From Bacillota bacterium (lineage in GTDB: Bacteria; Bacillota; Clostridia; Lachnospirales; Lachnospiraceae): a DNA stretch of 64,000 nucleotides. Location of the stretch: the NCBI GenBank assembly GCA_023421505.1, contig JAEZTJ010000032.1, positions 13,720-77,719 of the forward strand, given 5' to 3'. Made by a program: the position numbers and the translations under genes. Of this stretch, positions 1 through 7,659 are shown one piece after another. The notes beneath the pieces are model-generated. The model was not told the origin of the DNA. It saw only the letters and a program-made list of their open reading frames with translations, and did not search any database. Position 1 is the stretch's first letter. The number at the start of each line of letters is the position of its first letter.

Positions 1-1230
1 ATCTATATTAAAGATATTACAAAGGGAAAGGTATGGAGCACCTCGTATCACCCTACAAAAATGGAGCCGGAGGAATATCAGGTAATCTTCTCCCCCTACC
101 GGGCCGAATTTAAGAGAAGAGATAATGATATTACCTCTCATACACTTGTAAGCTTATCCCCTGATCATAATATTGAGATCCGTAAGCTAAGCCTGACTAA
201 TCATGGCAAGGAGCCAAGACAGTTTGAAATCACAAGCTATCTTGAGGTTGTAGATGATACACATATGGCAGAACTCAGCCATCCCGCATTTAATAAATTA
301 TTTATTGAAAGTGAATTTTTAGAGGAGCAATCTATATTCCTTTCTAAAAGGAGGGGCAGTAAAGCAAGTAAAAATCCCTATATACTTCATATGGTTAAAA
401 CGGGAAGTAAACTGCAAAAGGGCATAGAATATGAAAATGACAGATTAAAATTTATCGGAAGAAACAATACACTAGAAAGCCCGGAAATGGTTGTAAACAG
501 TATTCCTCTTTCCAATCATTCAGGCTTTTGCAACGATCCGGTAATGAGCATCAGGGTTACGATTTCTCTTGGAATAGATGAAACAGCAAGTATTACCTTT
601 ATGACAGGGGTATGCGAGACGAAAGAGGAAGCAGTTAGAATAGGAGAGGAATTAAATAATTCTTACAGGATTGATGATATCTGTGAGAAATTCAGAAGAC
701 AGAGGGAGATCGAGCTTAAATATCTTGAGATAACTGGTGCGCAGCTGAATGCTTTTCAGGATCTGATCAGTCCAATCTATTATCCGATCGGACTTTTCAG
801 AGGACCGCAGGAAAATATCAGAAGAAATTTCAAAAATCAGAGCTTCTTGTGGAGATTTGGTGTATCCGGTGACAATCCTATTCTTTTGCTAAAAGTAAAA
901 TCAATCGAGGATGCAGCTATGATTAAGGATGTGCTAAAGGCATATGAATACTTAAGAATAAACCGTGTATTGGTAGATCTTATCATCTTAAGTGAAGCAA
1001 AGCACGGATATATGCAGGAGCTTGATGATCTGGTGAATGATTTAACGAGTTCCTTAAGAATATATGATGCCAGTGAGGATAAGCCGAGTCTTTTTATGCT
1101 TCATTCCTATCAGATGATACCCTCCGAAATTGATCTTCTTTATACTGTCGCAAGAGTGGTATTTACAGAAAAAACAGGAATTTATTTTCAGAGCATAAAG
1201 GAGAAACAGCAAGAGCTTGTGGAGGAATAA
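1..1230 (+). CDS. cyclic beta-glucan synthase-like protein, middle part (5' end outside window)
   Basis: The reading frame is open from base 1, so the gene starts before the window; 409 residues and a TAA stop are visible. The segment has the beta-sandwich fold typical of family GH94 (pattern around residues 20-220: long aromatic strands, then SNHSGFCNDPV), followed by a linker with the LWRFGVSGDNPILL pattern. Cyclic beta-1,2-glucan synthases of the NdvB/ChvB type carry this linker between their two GH94 sandwich modules. In those enzymes an N-terminal GT84 domain polymerises UDP-glucose at the inner membrane and the GH94 part sets chain length. The next gene continues the family order exactly, so this looks like the N-terminal product of a split synthase. 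The GT84 part is not visible, so the substrate is inferred. A stand-alone GH94 oligoglucan phosphorylase is the alternative. Confidence 0.75.
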   Translation: MYIKDITKGKVWSTSYHPTKMEPEEYQVIFSPYRAEFKRRDNDITSHTLVSLSPDHNIEIRKLSLTNHGKEPRQFEITSYLEVVDDTHMAELSHPAFNKLFIESEFLEEQSIFLSKRRGSKASKNPYILHMVKTGSKLQKGIEYENDRLKFIGRNNTLESPEMVVNSIPLSNHSGFCNDPVMSIRVTISLGIDETASITFMTGVCETKEEAVRIGEELNNSYRIDDICEKFRRQREIELKYLEITGAQLNAFQDLISPIYYPIGLFRGPQENIRRNFKNQSFLWRFGVSGDNPILLLKVKSIEDAAMIKDVLKAYEYLRINRVLVDLIILSEAKHGYMQELDDLVNDLTSSLRIYDASEDKPSLFMLHSYQMIPSEIDLLYTVARVVFTEKTGIYFQSIKEKQQELVEE

Positions 1231-1294
1231 GTTTATAAATCTATATAAAAGGGTTATCTATACAGAGTTAGTTTTGTGAAAGGAGGAGAGCTGT

Positions 1295-3727
1295 TTGGAG
1301 ACAGTGAATATACCGGCACCACAGAATGCAGTTAATCCAAGCTATGAATTTTTTAATGGCTATGGAGGCTTTATTGAAGAAGGAAGAGAATACGAGATAC
1401 TGTTAGAAGGCAATAATAAGCCTCCATCTCCTTGGATTAATGTCATAGCGAATAGGGATTTTGGATTTCATATATCAGAGACCGGAGCTGGCTTTACCTG
1501 GTCTGCAAACAGCAGAGAGAATAAGCTAACACCCTGGTCAAATGATCCGGTGAGTGACCCGGCAACAGAAGCTATCTATATTTTTGATGAGATCACAGGT
1601 GACATCATCACACCGGTATCCTTAGGAAAATCGGATCATGGGATATACCGGGTAAGACATGGCTTTGGTTATTCTAAATTCCTCCATGAGGAGGATAATT
1701 TAGAGCAGGAGCTAACGGTATTTGCACCCCGAGAGGAGGCGGTGAAGCTGTGGGAATTAAAGCTTACGAATCAGTCTGACCGGATGAAATATCTAAGCCT
1801 GACCTATTATGTGGAATGGGTGCTGGGTACGCAAAGAGAGCATACCAATCCGTATCTATTAACTGCATATAACAACGAGTACGAATACTTAAGTGCAAGA
1901 AATATATATACGTTCAATTTTAGTAATACGCAGGCTTATTTGTTCTCCAGCGAGATGATTAAGGGCTATACCGGAGACAGACAGGAATTTCTCGGAAGAA
2001 GAGGCTCTTATCATAACCCGGAAGGACTTGATATAAAGCTCTCTAATCATACTGGTGTAGGCTATGATCCCTGCGGAGTAATTCAAATCAGTGTGGCAAT
2101 TCCTCCGAAAGAGGGTAAAACAGTCCTCTTTGGCCTTGGTGTGAGTGATGATATTGGAGAAATACACAGACTTCGTCAAAAGTATAGGGATATTGACAAG
2201 TTTACGGAAGAACTTAATAAAGTAAAAGCTTATTGGGAGAAAGTACTGGGTGTAGTTAAGGTGAGTACCTCGGACAGAGCTATTGATATTATGGTAAACG
2301 GCTGGTTATTATATCAGACGATATCGTGCCGAATTAATGCAAGAGCAGCCTTCTACCAATGCGGTGGTGCCTATGGCTACCGGGATCAGCTGCAGGATAC
2401 CTTCGCGCTCGTTTTTACTGAGCCAGCAGCACTCAGAAGACAGATATTAACTGCCTGCAGCAGACAGTTTGAGGAAGGTGATGTGCAGCATTGGTGGCAT
2501 CCTCCGATGGGCATCGGTGTTCGCACAAGAATTACGGATGATTTACTTTGGCTTCCTTACGGTGTAGCCCTCTATATCCGAAATACCGGAGATTATACCG
2601 TTTTAAAGGAAATGGTACCCTATATCAAGGGGCCTGTTTTAAAGGAAAATGAACATGATGTCATGTTTACTCCGGAGATATCGGATAAGGCTGACAGTGT
2701 GTATGAGCACAGTAAGAAGACAATTCTTATTACAAGATTTGGAGAGCATGGACTTCCGCTTATGGGTGGAGGAGACTGGAACGATGGAATGAATGAGGTG
2801 GGAAAGGAGGGAAAAGGCGAAAGCGTCTGGCTGGCCTGGTTTTTCTATACGGTTCTTAGTGAATTCATACCACTATGCTATCATGAAGGGGACGAAGCCT
2901 TTGCGAAGGAGCTGGAGCTAAAGCAAAAACAACTGCTTTTCAGTATTGAGGAGCATACCTGGGACGGGGAGTGGTATTTAAGAGCTTTCTATGATAATGG
3001 TGCAAAGATGGGCTCTAAAGAAAGTGATGAGTGCAGAATAGACTCAATCAGCCAGTCCTGGAGCGTAATATCTAAGGGAGCTGCAAAGGACAGAGCGCTC
3101 CTAGCCATGCAGTCAGCCTGGAAATACCTTGTAAGGGAAGAAGAAGCAATCTCCCTATTACTGACACCGCCTTTTGATAAGACAGTAAACAATCCCGGCT
3201 ATATCAAGAATTATATACCCGGAATTCGTGAAAATGGCGGACAATATACCCATGCGGCTGTGTGGCTGGCGATAGCGACCACTATGACAGGTGATTATAA
3301 AATGGCGTATACTCTTTTTAAAATGCTCAATCCTATTCATATTACTTCGAATAAAAGAGATGCAATTCGGTATGAAAAGGAACCTTATGTAATGATAGCA
3401 GATATATCCTTAAGTCCTCCTTATACCGGAAGAGGAGGCTGGAGCTGGTACACCGGTTCGGCAGGCTGGACCTATCAGGGACTGGTGAATTGGTTCCTTG
3501 GGATACGGAAAGAAAATGACCAGTTAATCGTTGATCCGGCAACTCCGGAAGGCTTTGGAGATTATACGGTAAGGTACAAGTATGAATCATCTGTTTATGA
3601 AATCAGAGTTGAAGGTAGAAGCAAGGGTATATTGCAAACGACTGAATTAACAATTGACGGAGAAAAGGTTAAGGGAAACAGAGTAAAGCTTGTTGATGAT
3701 GGGAAAGTGCACGAGGTTATTGTATAA
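1295..3727 (+). CDS. GH94 phosphorylase-type C-terminal module of a split cyclic glucan synthase
   Basis: 810 residues starting at TTG 1295, six bases after an AGGAGGAG site; an in-frame TGA at 1277 rules out a longer start. Residues about 20-290 form a GH94 beta-sandwich (FFNGYGGF, PWINVIANRDFGF, LTPWSNDPVSDP). Residues about 310-740 form the (alpha/alpha)6 barrel, with QLQDTFAL, QHWWHPP and GDWND at 493-497. That last motif holds the general acid Asp of GH94 enzymes. Known GH94 proteins phosphorolyse beta-glucosides or, fused to GT84, trim beta-1,2-glucans. The gene starts 64 bases after the previous stop and is co-oriented, so both are probably co-transcribed and act together. No signal peptide is visible, so this chain should be cytoplasmic. 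A 1,2-beta-oligoglucan phosphorylase function is a live alternative. Confidence 0.85.
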   Translation: METVNIPAPQNAVNPSYEFFNGYGGFIEEGREYEILLEGNNKPPSPWINVIANRDFGFHISETGAGFTWSANSRENKLTPWSNDPVSDPATEAIYIFDEITGDIITPVSLGKSDHGIYRVRHGFGYSKFLHEEDNLEQELTVFAPREEAVKLWELKLTNQSDRMKYLSLTYYVEWVLGTQREHTNPYLLTAYNNEYEYLSARNIYTFNFSNTQAYLFSSEMIKGYTGDRQEFLGRRGSYHNPEGLDIKLSNHTGVGYDPCGVIQISVAIPPKEGKTVLFGLGVSDDIGEIHRLRQKYRDIDKFTEELNKVKAYWEKVLGVVKVSTSDRAIDIMVNGWLLYQTISCRINARAAFYQCGGAYGYRDQLQDTFALVFTEPAALRRQILTACSRQFEEGDVQHWWHPPMGIGVRTRITDDLLWLPYGVALYIRNTGDYTVLKEMVPYIKGPVLKENEHDVMFTPEISDKADSVYEHSKKTILITRFGEHGLPLMGGGDWNDGMNEVGKEGKGESVWLAWFFYTVLSEFIPLCYHEGDEAFAKELELKQKQLLFSIEEHTWDGEWYLRAFYDNGAKMGSKESDECRIDSISQSWSVISKGAAKDRALLAMQSAWKYLVREEEAISLLLTPPFDKTVNNPGYIKNYIPGIRENGGQYTHAAVWLAIATTMTGDYKMAYTLFKMLNPIHITSNKRDAIRYEKEPYVMIADISLSPPYTGRGGWSWYTGSAGWTYQGLVNWFLGIRKENDQLIVDPATPEGFGDYTVRYKYESSVYEIRVEGRSKGILQTTELTIDGEKVKGNRVKLVDDGKVHEVIV

Positions 3728-3998
3728 AGTGGAGTATCTTTTCGCAAAGCTACTATCTATATAATAAGAGAAATAGACACTGGGCTTAAGTATAACAATG
3801 GTTTTGCTGATGCATAGCAATAGATTTGCTGATGATGCATAGTAAGAGATATATGAATAGATATCTATTTGGCTAATTTCTACAAAGCAATAATTTTTCT
3901 AATTCGCTTTCAACTTTTTTAAATGATATAAGCACGAACATCTTTTCTCAAAAACAGTAACTGACCTGCTAATTTAATAATGAAAGTTTTTGAATGGT

Positions 3999-4033
3999 CC
4001 TAATATTATAAGAATGATATTAGGGCTATTTTT
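3999..4033 (+). terminator. rho-independent terminator
   Basis: CCTAATAT (3999-4006) pairs with ATATTAGG (4017-4024), followed by a T run at 4028-4033. It lies 270 bases after the GH94 stop, so it may end a long 3' UTR or a separate small transcript. Confidence 0.55.
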
Positions 4034-4314
4034 TGATTTAGGAAGTAGGCAAATTGTTTGATTTCTCTATTTGCTTCTATCAATAAAATAAATAAGTATT
4101 TATTTACAAATCTAAAGTAACATGTTATGAATAAGTAAATAAGTTAATATCATGCATTTCTCAAAAGCGATTAGAGAACAGCAGTCGGTTTTATAGCTAG
4201 CGCCGAGGCATTTTAGATATTGCATCTGGAAATTTAAATAAGTAATCGGTCTAGTTAATTTGAAAACGTTGTACCAGTTGTATTATATGGAAATCGCGTA
4301 TGCGAATAACAATA

Positions 4315-4371
4315 TAGGAGGTCAGATCGGACTATTCCCTTACTGAAAAAAGGCTTTCCGATAAACAAAAA
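4315..4371 (+). promoter_or_regulatory. displaced Shine-Dalgarno with hairpin before the sigma factor start
   Basis: A strong TAGGAGGT lies at 4315-4322, about 50 bases before the only in-frame start (ATG 4372). Between them ATCGGA (4326-4331) can pair with TCCGAT (4357-4362). The frame is closed by TAG at 4315 and has no other ATG, GTG or TTG. Folding would bring the Shine-Dalgarno site close to the ATG, which suggests structure-dependent translation. This is inference. Confidence 0.4.
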
Positions 4372-5130
4372 ATGAATATAGATAATATAGTTTTAAATTA
4401 TGGAAAATACATATACAATTATGCACTAAAGCTTACCTGCCATCCGTCAGATGCTGAGGATATTGCGCAGGAAACCTTTTTAAAGGCCTGGATGAAAAAG
4501 GATCAGTTAAAGGAAGAGAAAGCGATAGGAAAGTGGCTTCGATCAATTTGCTACAACGAGTTTTTGATGAAGGTGAGACAGAAGGATAACTTGTATCAAA
4601 CTCTATCAGACGATATAGAGGCACTGGAAGCAGAGGGAGCATTATTGGTTCAGGTTATACCTGGCCCAGAGGACGAAGTCATAGTGGAAGATGAAATCAA
4701 AGAGCTTCAGAACGGTTGCTTCCTTGCGATGGCAAGAAAATTAACGCTTAATCAAAGAATAACCTTTTCTCTGATTGATATGTATGGTATGAAGCTTGAG
4801 GATGTAGCAGAATTATTAGGAATATCCGTATCAGCGGCGAAGGGTCTTTTGTACCGGGCAAGAATGAGCATTGATTCCTTCTTTGCGGATCACTGTAATA
4901 TTATTGACAAGTCAAATCCCTGCAGCTGCAAAGCGTGGATAAAATTTTCGCAGAATCGGGAAGCGATGCAGCAGAAAACAAAAAATCTACTCCAAACGCT
5001 TGATTATAGGGAGAAGGGCTATCTGTTTGACGAAGCTGTCAGAAAAAAAGTTCAATTGCTTTATCAGAATATGCCAGATAGACAACCGGATAGAGCCTGG
5101 TATGATAGAGTAATCAATGCTTTAAAATAA
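4372..5130 (+). CDS. ECF-like sigma-70 family factor with C-terminal Cys motif
   Basis: 252 residues. Region 2 is at about 10-75 (HPSDAEDIAQETFLKAW, then WLRSICYNEFL), and region 4 at about 125-172 (LTLNQRITFSLIDMYGMKLEDVAELLGIS, then AAKGLLYRARMSI). ECF factors redirect RNA polymerase to stress or envelope genes. A tail of about 80 residues follows region 4, with Cys175, Cys184 and Cys186 in the spacing C-x8-C-x-C, which may bind zinc or sense redox. No anti-sigma gene is adjacent, so the tail may act as a built-in regulator. A second sigma gene at 23987 has the same architecture. The sigma call is firm; the role and trigger are unknown. Confidence 0.85.
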   Translation: MNIDNIVLNYGKYIYNYALKLTCHPSDAEDIAQETFLKAWMKKDQLKEEKAIGKWLRSICYNEFLMKVRQKDNLYQTLSDDIEALEAEGALLVQVIPGPEDEVIVEDEIKELQNGCFLAMARKLTLNQRITFSLIDMYGMKLEDVAELLGISVSAAKGLLYRARMSIDSFFADHCNIIDKSNPCSCKAWIKFSQNREAMQQKTKNLLQTLDYREKGYLFDEAVRKKVQLLYQNMPDRQPDRAWYDRVINALK

Positions 5131-5287
5131 ATTTTATAATTTGCGTGACTTCGCACATTTTATTGCATCTATATATATGACAGGAGGATATAGGTAGATT
5201 AAAGAATTCTGTTTATCTTGCTAAAATTGCTATGTAGTGCCGCAATAATGAATTTATTAGGGAGGTGAAGAGGCAGCTAGCTGCAGT

Positions 5288-5545
5288 ATGGGAGTATTAT
5301 CAGAAATGCCTAATATAGGAAGGAATAATGAAGCGCAGCTAAATAAGGTTGGAATATTTACAGCAGAAGAGCTTATACAAATTGGAAGCAAACAGGCATG
5401 GCTCAAAATAAAAGCAATAGACCCTTCGGCATGTATCAACCGGTTGTATGCACTGGAGGGGGCAATTCAGAATATTAATAAGAAGTATTTGCCCCAGGAA
5501 AAGAAAGAAGAACTAAAGGAATTCTTTCATCAATTTAAAAACTGA
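5288..5545 (+). CDS. TfoX C-terminal domain family protein
   Basis: 85 residues with the pattern of the stand-alone TfoX C-terminal domain: MPNIGRNNEAQLNKVGI near the start, LYALEGAI, and a final LKEFF helix. In TfoX/Sxy proteins this helix-hairpin-like domain accompanies competence regulation; single-domain versions in Firmicutes have no settled function. The start is ATG 5288. The only good Shine-Dalgarno site (GGGAGGTG, 5260-5267) is about 20 bases upstream, and a perfect 12-base palindrome GCAGCTAGCTGC (5273-5284) sits between them. A DUF3795 gene follows after 15 bases and is probably co-transcribed. Confidence 0.8.
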   Translation: MGVLSEMPNIGRNNEAQLNKVGIFTAEELIQIGSKQAWLKIKAIDPSACINRLYALEGAIQNINKKYLPQEKKEELKEFFHQFKN

Positions 5546-5560
5546 TCAGGGAGGATAAAA

Positions 5561-5818
5561 ATGTTTCAATCAAGGTGTGGAGTATGCTGTGATAATTGCG
5601 AAAGAAAGGAAAGCGTTAATTGTAAAGGCTGTATTAATATGGAGAAACCATTTTGGGGTGGATTATGCATGGTGAAGGCCTGTTGTGAGGATAAAAAGCA
5701 GAATCACTGCGGTGAATGTTCGGTTTTTCCCTGTACTATGTTTACCGAGATGGGTAAAGAGCAGGGGTATAGTCCCGAACCAAGAATTAAACAGTGTAAA
5801 AAATGGGGAATAGATTGA
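5561..5818 (+). CDS. DUF3795 Cys-rich small protein
   Basis: 85 residues with about a dozen cysteines arranged as CGVCCDNC, CKGC, CMVKACC, and CGECSVFPC near residues 6-65. This matches the DUF3795 family, small cytoplasmic proteins presumed to bind metal (zinc or an iron-sulfur cluster); their function is not established. GGGAGG lies directly upstream of the ATG. It sits 15 bases after the TfoX-domain gene and is likely the last gene of that transcript. Confidence 0.8.
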   Translation: MFQSRCGVCCDNCERKESVNCKGCINMEKPFWGGLCMVKACCEDKKQNHCGECSVFPCTMFTEMGKEQGYSPEPRIKQCKKWGID

Positions 5819-6149
5819 ATAATCAACGATTTTTCATGAAAGAAACTTATTACTTGTATCAAAATGGGAATAAGTAGATATTTTTTTGTTTCAATTATTG
5901 CATTTACAGATTTACTGTGTTAAACTTTCTATTGTAGTCGCTTTAATATGGGGAGTATTAAAGTGCAGACTATGCATTTTCTACGTTACATGGATATATC
6001 ACTTTTTGTGAAAACATTGCAACAAAATGGTACATAGACAATTATCATATGAGGGGACAGCCGCTTTTTAGATATAAAAGGGCAGTCCCTTCTTTTTTAT
6101 TTTATATAAGGCGTAGATAAAAACTAATTTGAACTTAAGAGGGATTACT
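5819..6149 (+). other. leader region of the MATE gene with internal terminator
   Basis: 331 bases without a gene. A terminator-type hairpin near 6053-6100 ends about 50 bases before the MATE start, as expected for an attenuator or leader-controlled gene. I could not match the upstream part to a known riboswitch and could not place a clear promoter. Confidence 0.4.
6053..6100 (+). terminator. terminator in the MATE leader
   Basis: GGGGAC (6053-6058) pairs with GTCCCT (6085-6090), extended inside by GCC with GGC, followed by a T-rich run at 6091-6100. It lies between the DUF3795 gene and the MATE gene, so it may end the upstream transcript or attenuate the downstream one. Confidence 0.6.
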
Positions 6150-7475
6150 ATGTTTTCAAGAAGAGATTTAATTAAATTAATTATACCATTGGTGATTGAG
6201 CAGATGCTAAATGTATCTGTAGGACTTGCAGATAGCTTAATGGTTTCAAGAGCGGGCGAGGCAGCAGTCTCAGGTGTATCAATCGTAGATTCCATCAATG
6301 TGCTGCTGATGGGATTATTTGGTGCTTTAGCAACCGGTGGAGCTGTAGTTTCGGCGCAGCTTCTAGGACAAAAAGATGAGAAAGAGGCCAGTAAGGCGGG
6401 AGAGCAGTTGATAGCTGTTATCTTAGGACTTTCTACTGTTATGATGATACTAGCTGTTATATTTGGTAGATTTCTGCTTGCTGCTTTGTTTGGTGACGTA
6501 GAAGCAGAGGTTATGCTTAATGCAAAAACCTACTTTTTCTTCTCGGCGTTATCCTTCCCTTTTATTGCGTTATATAATGCCTGCGCAGCTCTTTTTCGGT
6601 CAATGGGTAATTCCAGAGTTTCAATGCAAATATCCTTGCTTGTAAGTAGCCTTCATATTGTATTAAATCTCGTATTAATATTCGGATTAGATTTAGGAGT
6701 AGCAGGAGCAGCCTTATCAACCCTGATATCACGTGTTCTGTCTGCTGTTTCCATGTTTATCCTGTTAAGAAATAAAAATCTACCCATACATATTGGATTA
6801 ATCCGTAACTTCCGTTTTAATTTTATATTGATAAAAAGAATACTCAGGATTGGAATACCAAATGGACTAGAGAATAGTGTCTTTCAGATGGGCAAAATTC
6901 TGGTACAAGGAATAACAGCAGGGCTTGGAACATCAGCGATCACAGCCAATGCAATTGCAGTTACCATCGGAAGTATGGGTTTGCTGCCCGGTTCAGCGAT
7001 GAATCTTGCTTTAATAACTGTAATTGGAAGATGCATGGGAGCTCGTGATTATGAAGGAGTGAAACGGTATACCTTTAAACTTATGAAGTTTACTTATATC
7101 GTAATGGCGGCTTGGAATTTTATCATTCTTCTGCTGATTCCAATTATTCTAAGATTGTATCATCTAACGGAAGGAACCTCGCATATAACCACTCAGCTCT
7201 TGATCTACCATTGCATTCTGGCATCACTTATCTGGCCGTTATCTTTTACGCTGCCGAATGCACTCAGAGCTACCAATGATGTGAAGTATACAATGTGGAT
7301 ATCCATGCTTTCCATGTGGATATGGAGAATAGGCTTTAGTTATGTGTTAGCAATTGTTTTTGATATGGGATTGCTCGGCATATGGATTGCAATGACAATT
7401 GACTGGCTGTTCCGTTCTATTTGCTTTGTAAGTAGATTCCTGAAAGAAAAGTATAAGAGTTTGTCGGCTTTTTAA
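6150..7475 (+). CDS. MATE family multidrug/toxin efflux transporter
   Basis: 441 residues with about 12 hydrophobic segments in two similar halves. The N-terminal pattern (PLVIEQMLNVSVGLADSLMV, then ATGGAVVSAQLLGQKD) is typical of MATE proteins, which exchange cationic drugs or metabolites for H+ or Na+ at the inner membrane. The start is ATG 6150, seven bases after AGAGGG; a TTG 21 bases upstream is open but has no ribosome site. The gene is monocistronic, with a strong terminator at 7497-7545. The terminator-like hairpin in its leader hints at attenuation. The substrate cannot be read from the sequence. Confidence 0.92.
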   Translation: MFSRRDLIKLIIPLVIEQMLNVSVGLADSLMVSRAGEAAVSGVSIVDSINVLLMGLFGALATGGAVVSAQLLGQKDEKEASKAGEQLIAVILGLSTVMMILAVIFGRFLLAALFGDVEAEVMLNAKTYFFFSALSFPFIALYNACAALFRSMGNSRVSMQISLLVSSLHIVLNLVLIFGLDLGVAGAALSTLISRVLSAVSMFILLRNKNLPIHIGLIRNFRFNFILIKRILRIGIPNGLENSVFQMGKILVQGITAGLGTSAITANAIAVTIGSMGLLPGSAMNLALITVIGRCMGARDYEGVKRYTFKLMKFTYIVMAAWNFIILLLIPIILRLYHLTEGTSHITTQLLIYHCILASLIWPLSFTLPNALRATNDVKYTMWISMLSMWIWRIGFSYVLAIVFDMGLLGIWIAMTIDWLFRSICFVSRFLKEKYKSLSAF

Positions 7476-7496
7476 TAAATAAGAAGAGCCTGTTTA

Positions 7497-7545
7497 AATA
7501 ACCGGTTAATCAATGATAAAAAATTGATTAATCGGTTATTTTTTT
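7497..7545 (+). terminator. rho-independent terminator after the MATE gene
   Basis: An 18-base arm (7497-7514) pairs with 7523-7540 across a short A-rich loop, with one unpaired base, followed by a T run to 7545. Confidence 0.9.
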
Positions 7546-7557
7546 ACATAAACATAG

Positions 7558-7621
7558 TTGACAAATAGGAATAGTATGTTATAATTCTCACAAAGCATAC
7601 TATTCATATTAATATAGTATG
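7558..7621 (+). promoter_or_regulatory. promoter with ATAGTATG operator half-sites
   Basis: TTGACA (7558-7563), a 16-base spacer, then TATAAT (7580-7585). AATAGTATG (7570-7578) and its exact reverse complement CATACTATT (7596-7604) flank the -10 box, and a third half-site ATAGTATG ends at 7621. A repressor bound here would block RNA polymerase. The regulator is not encoded nearby and is unknown. Confidence 0.8.
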
Positions 7622-7659
7622 AAAGTGCGTGCGAAAGACATGAATAAGGAGGCAATCGA

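Larger units (their letters stand above)
3728..4371. other. AT-rich intergenic region
   Basis: No convincing coding frame. It contains two near-copies of GCTGATGCATAG around 3805-3842, a terminator-like hairpin at 3999-4033, and a partial catabolite-control-like motif TGAAAACGTT at about 4261-4270 that lacks the second half-site. The last 57 bases hold the unusual leader of the sigma factor gene (separate entry). Confidence 0.5.

Noticed and set aside
4261..4276. Catabolite-responsive (cre) site
   Set aside because: Only the first ten bases match; the second half lacks symmetry.
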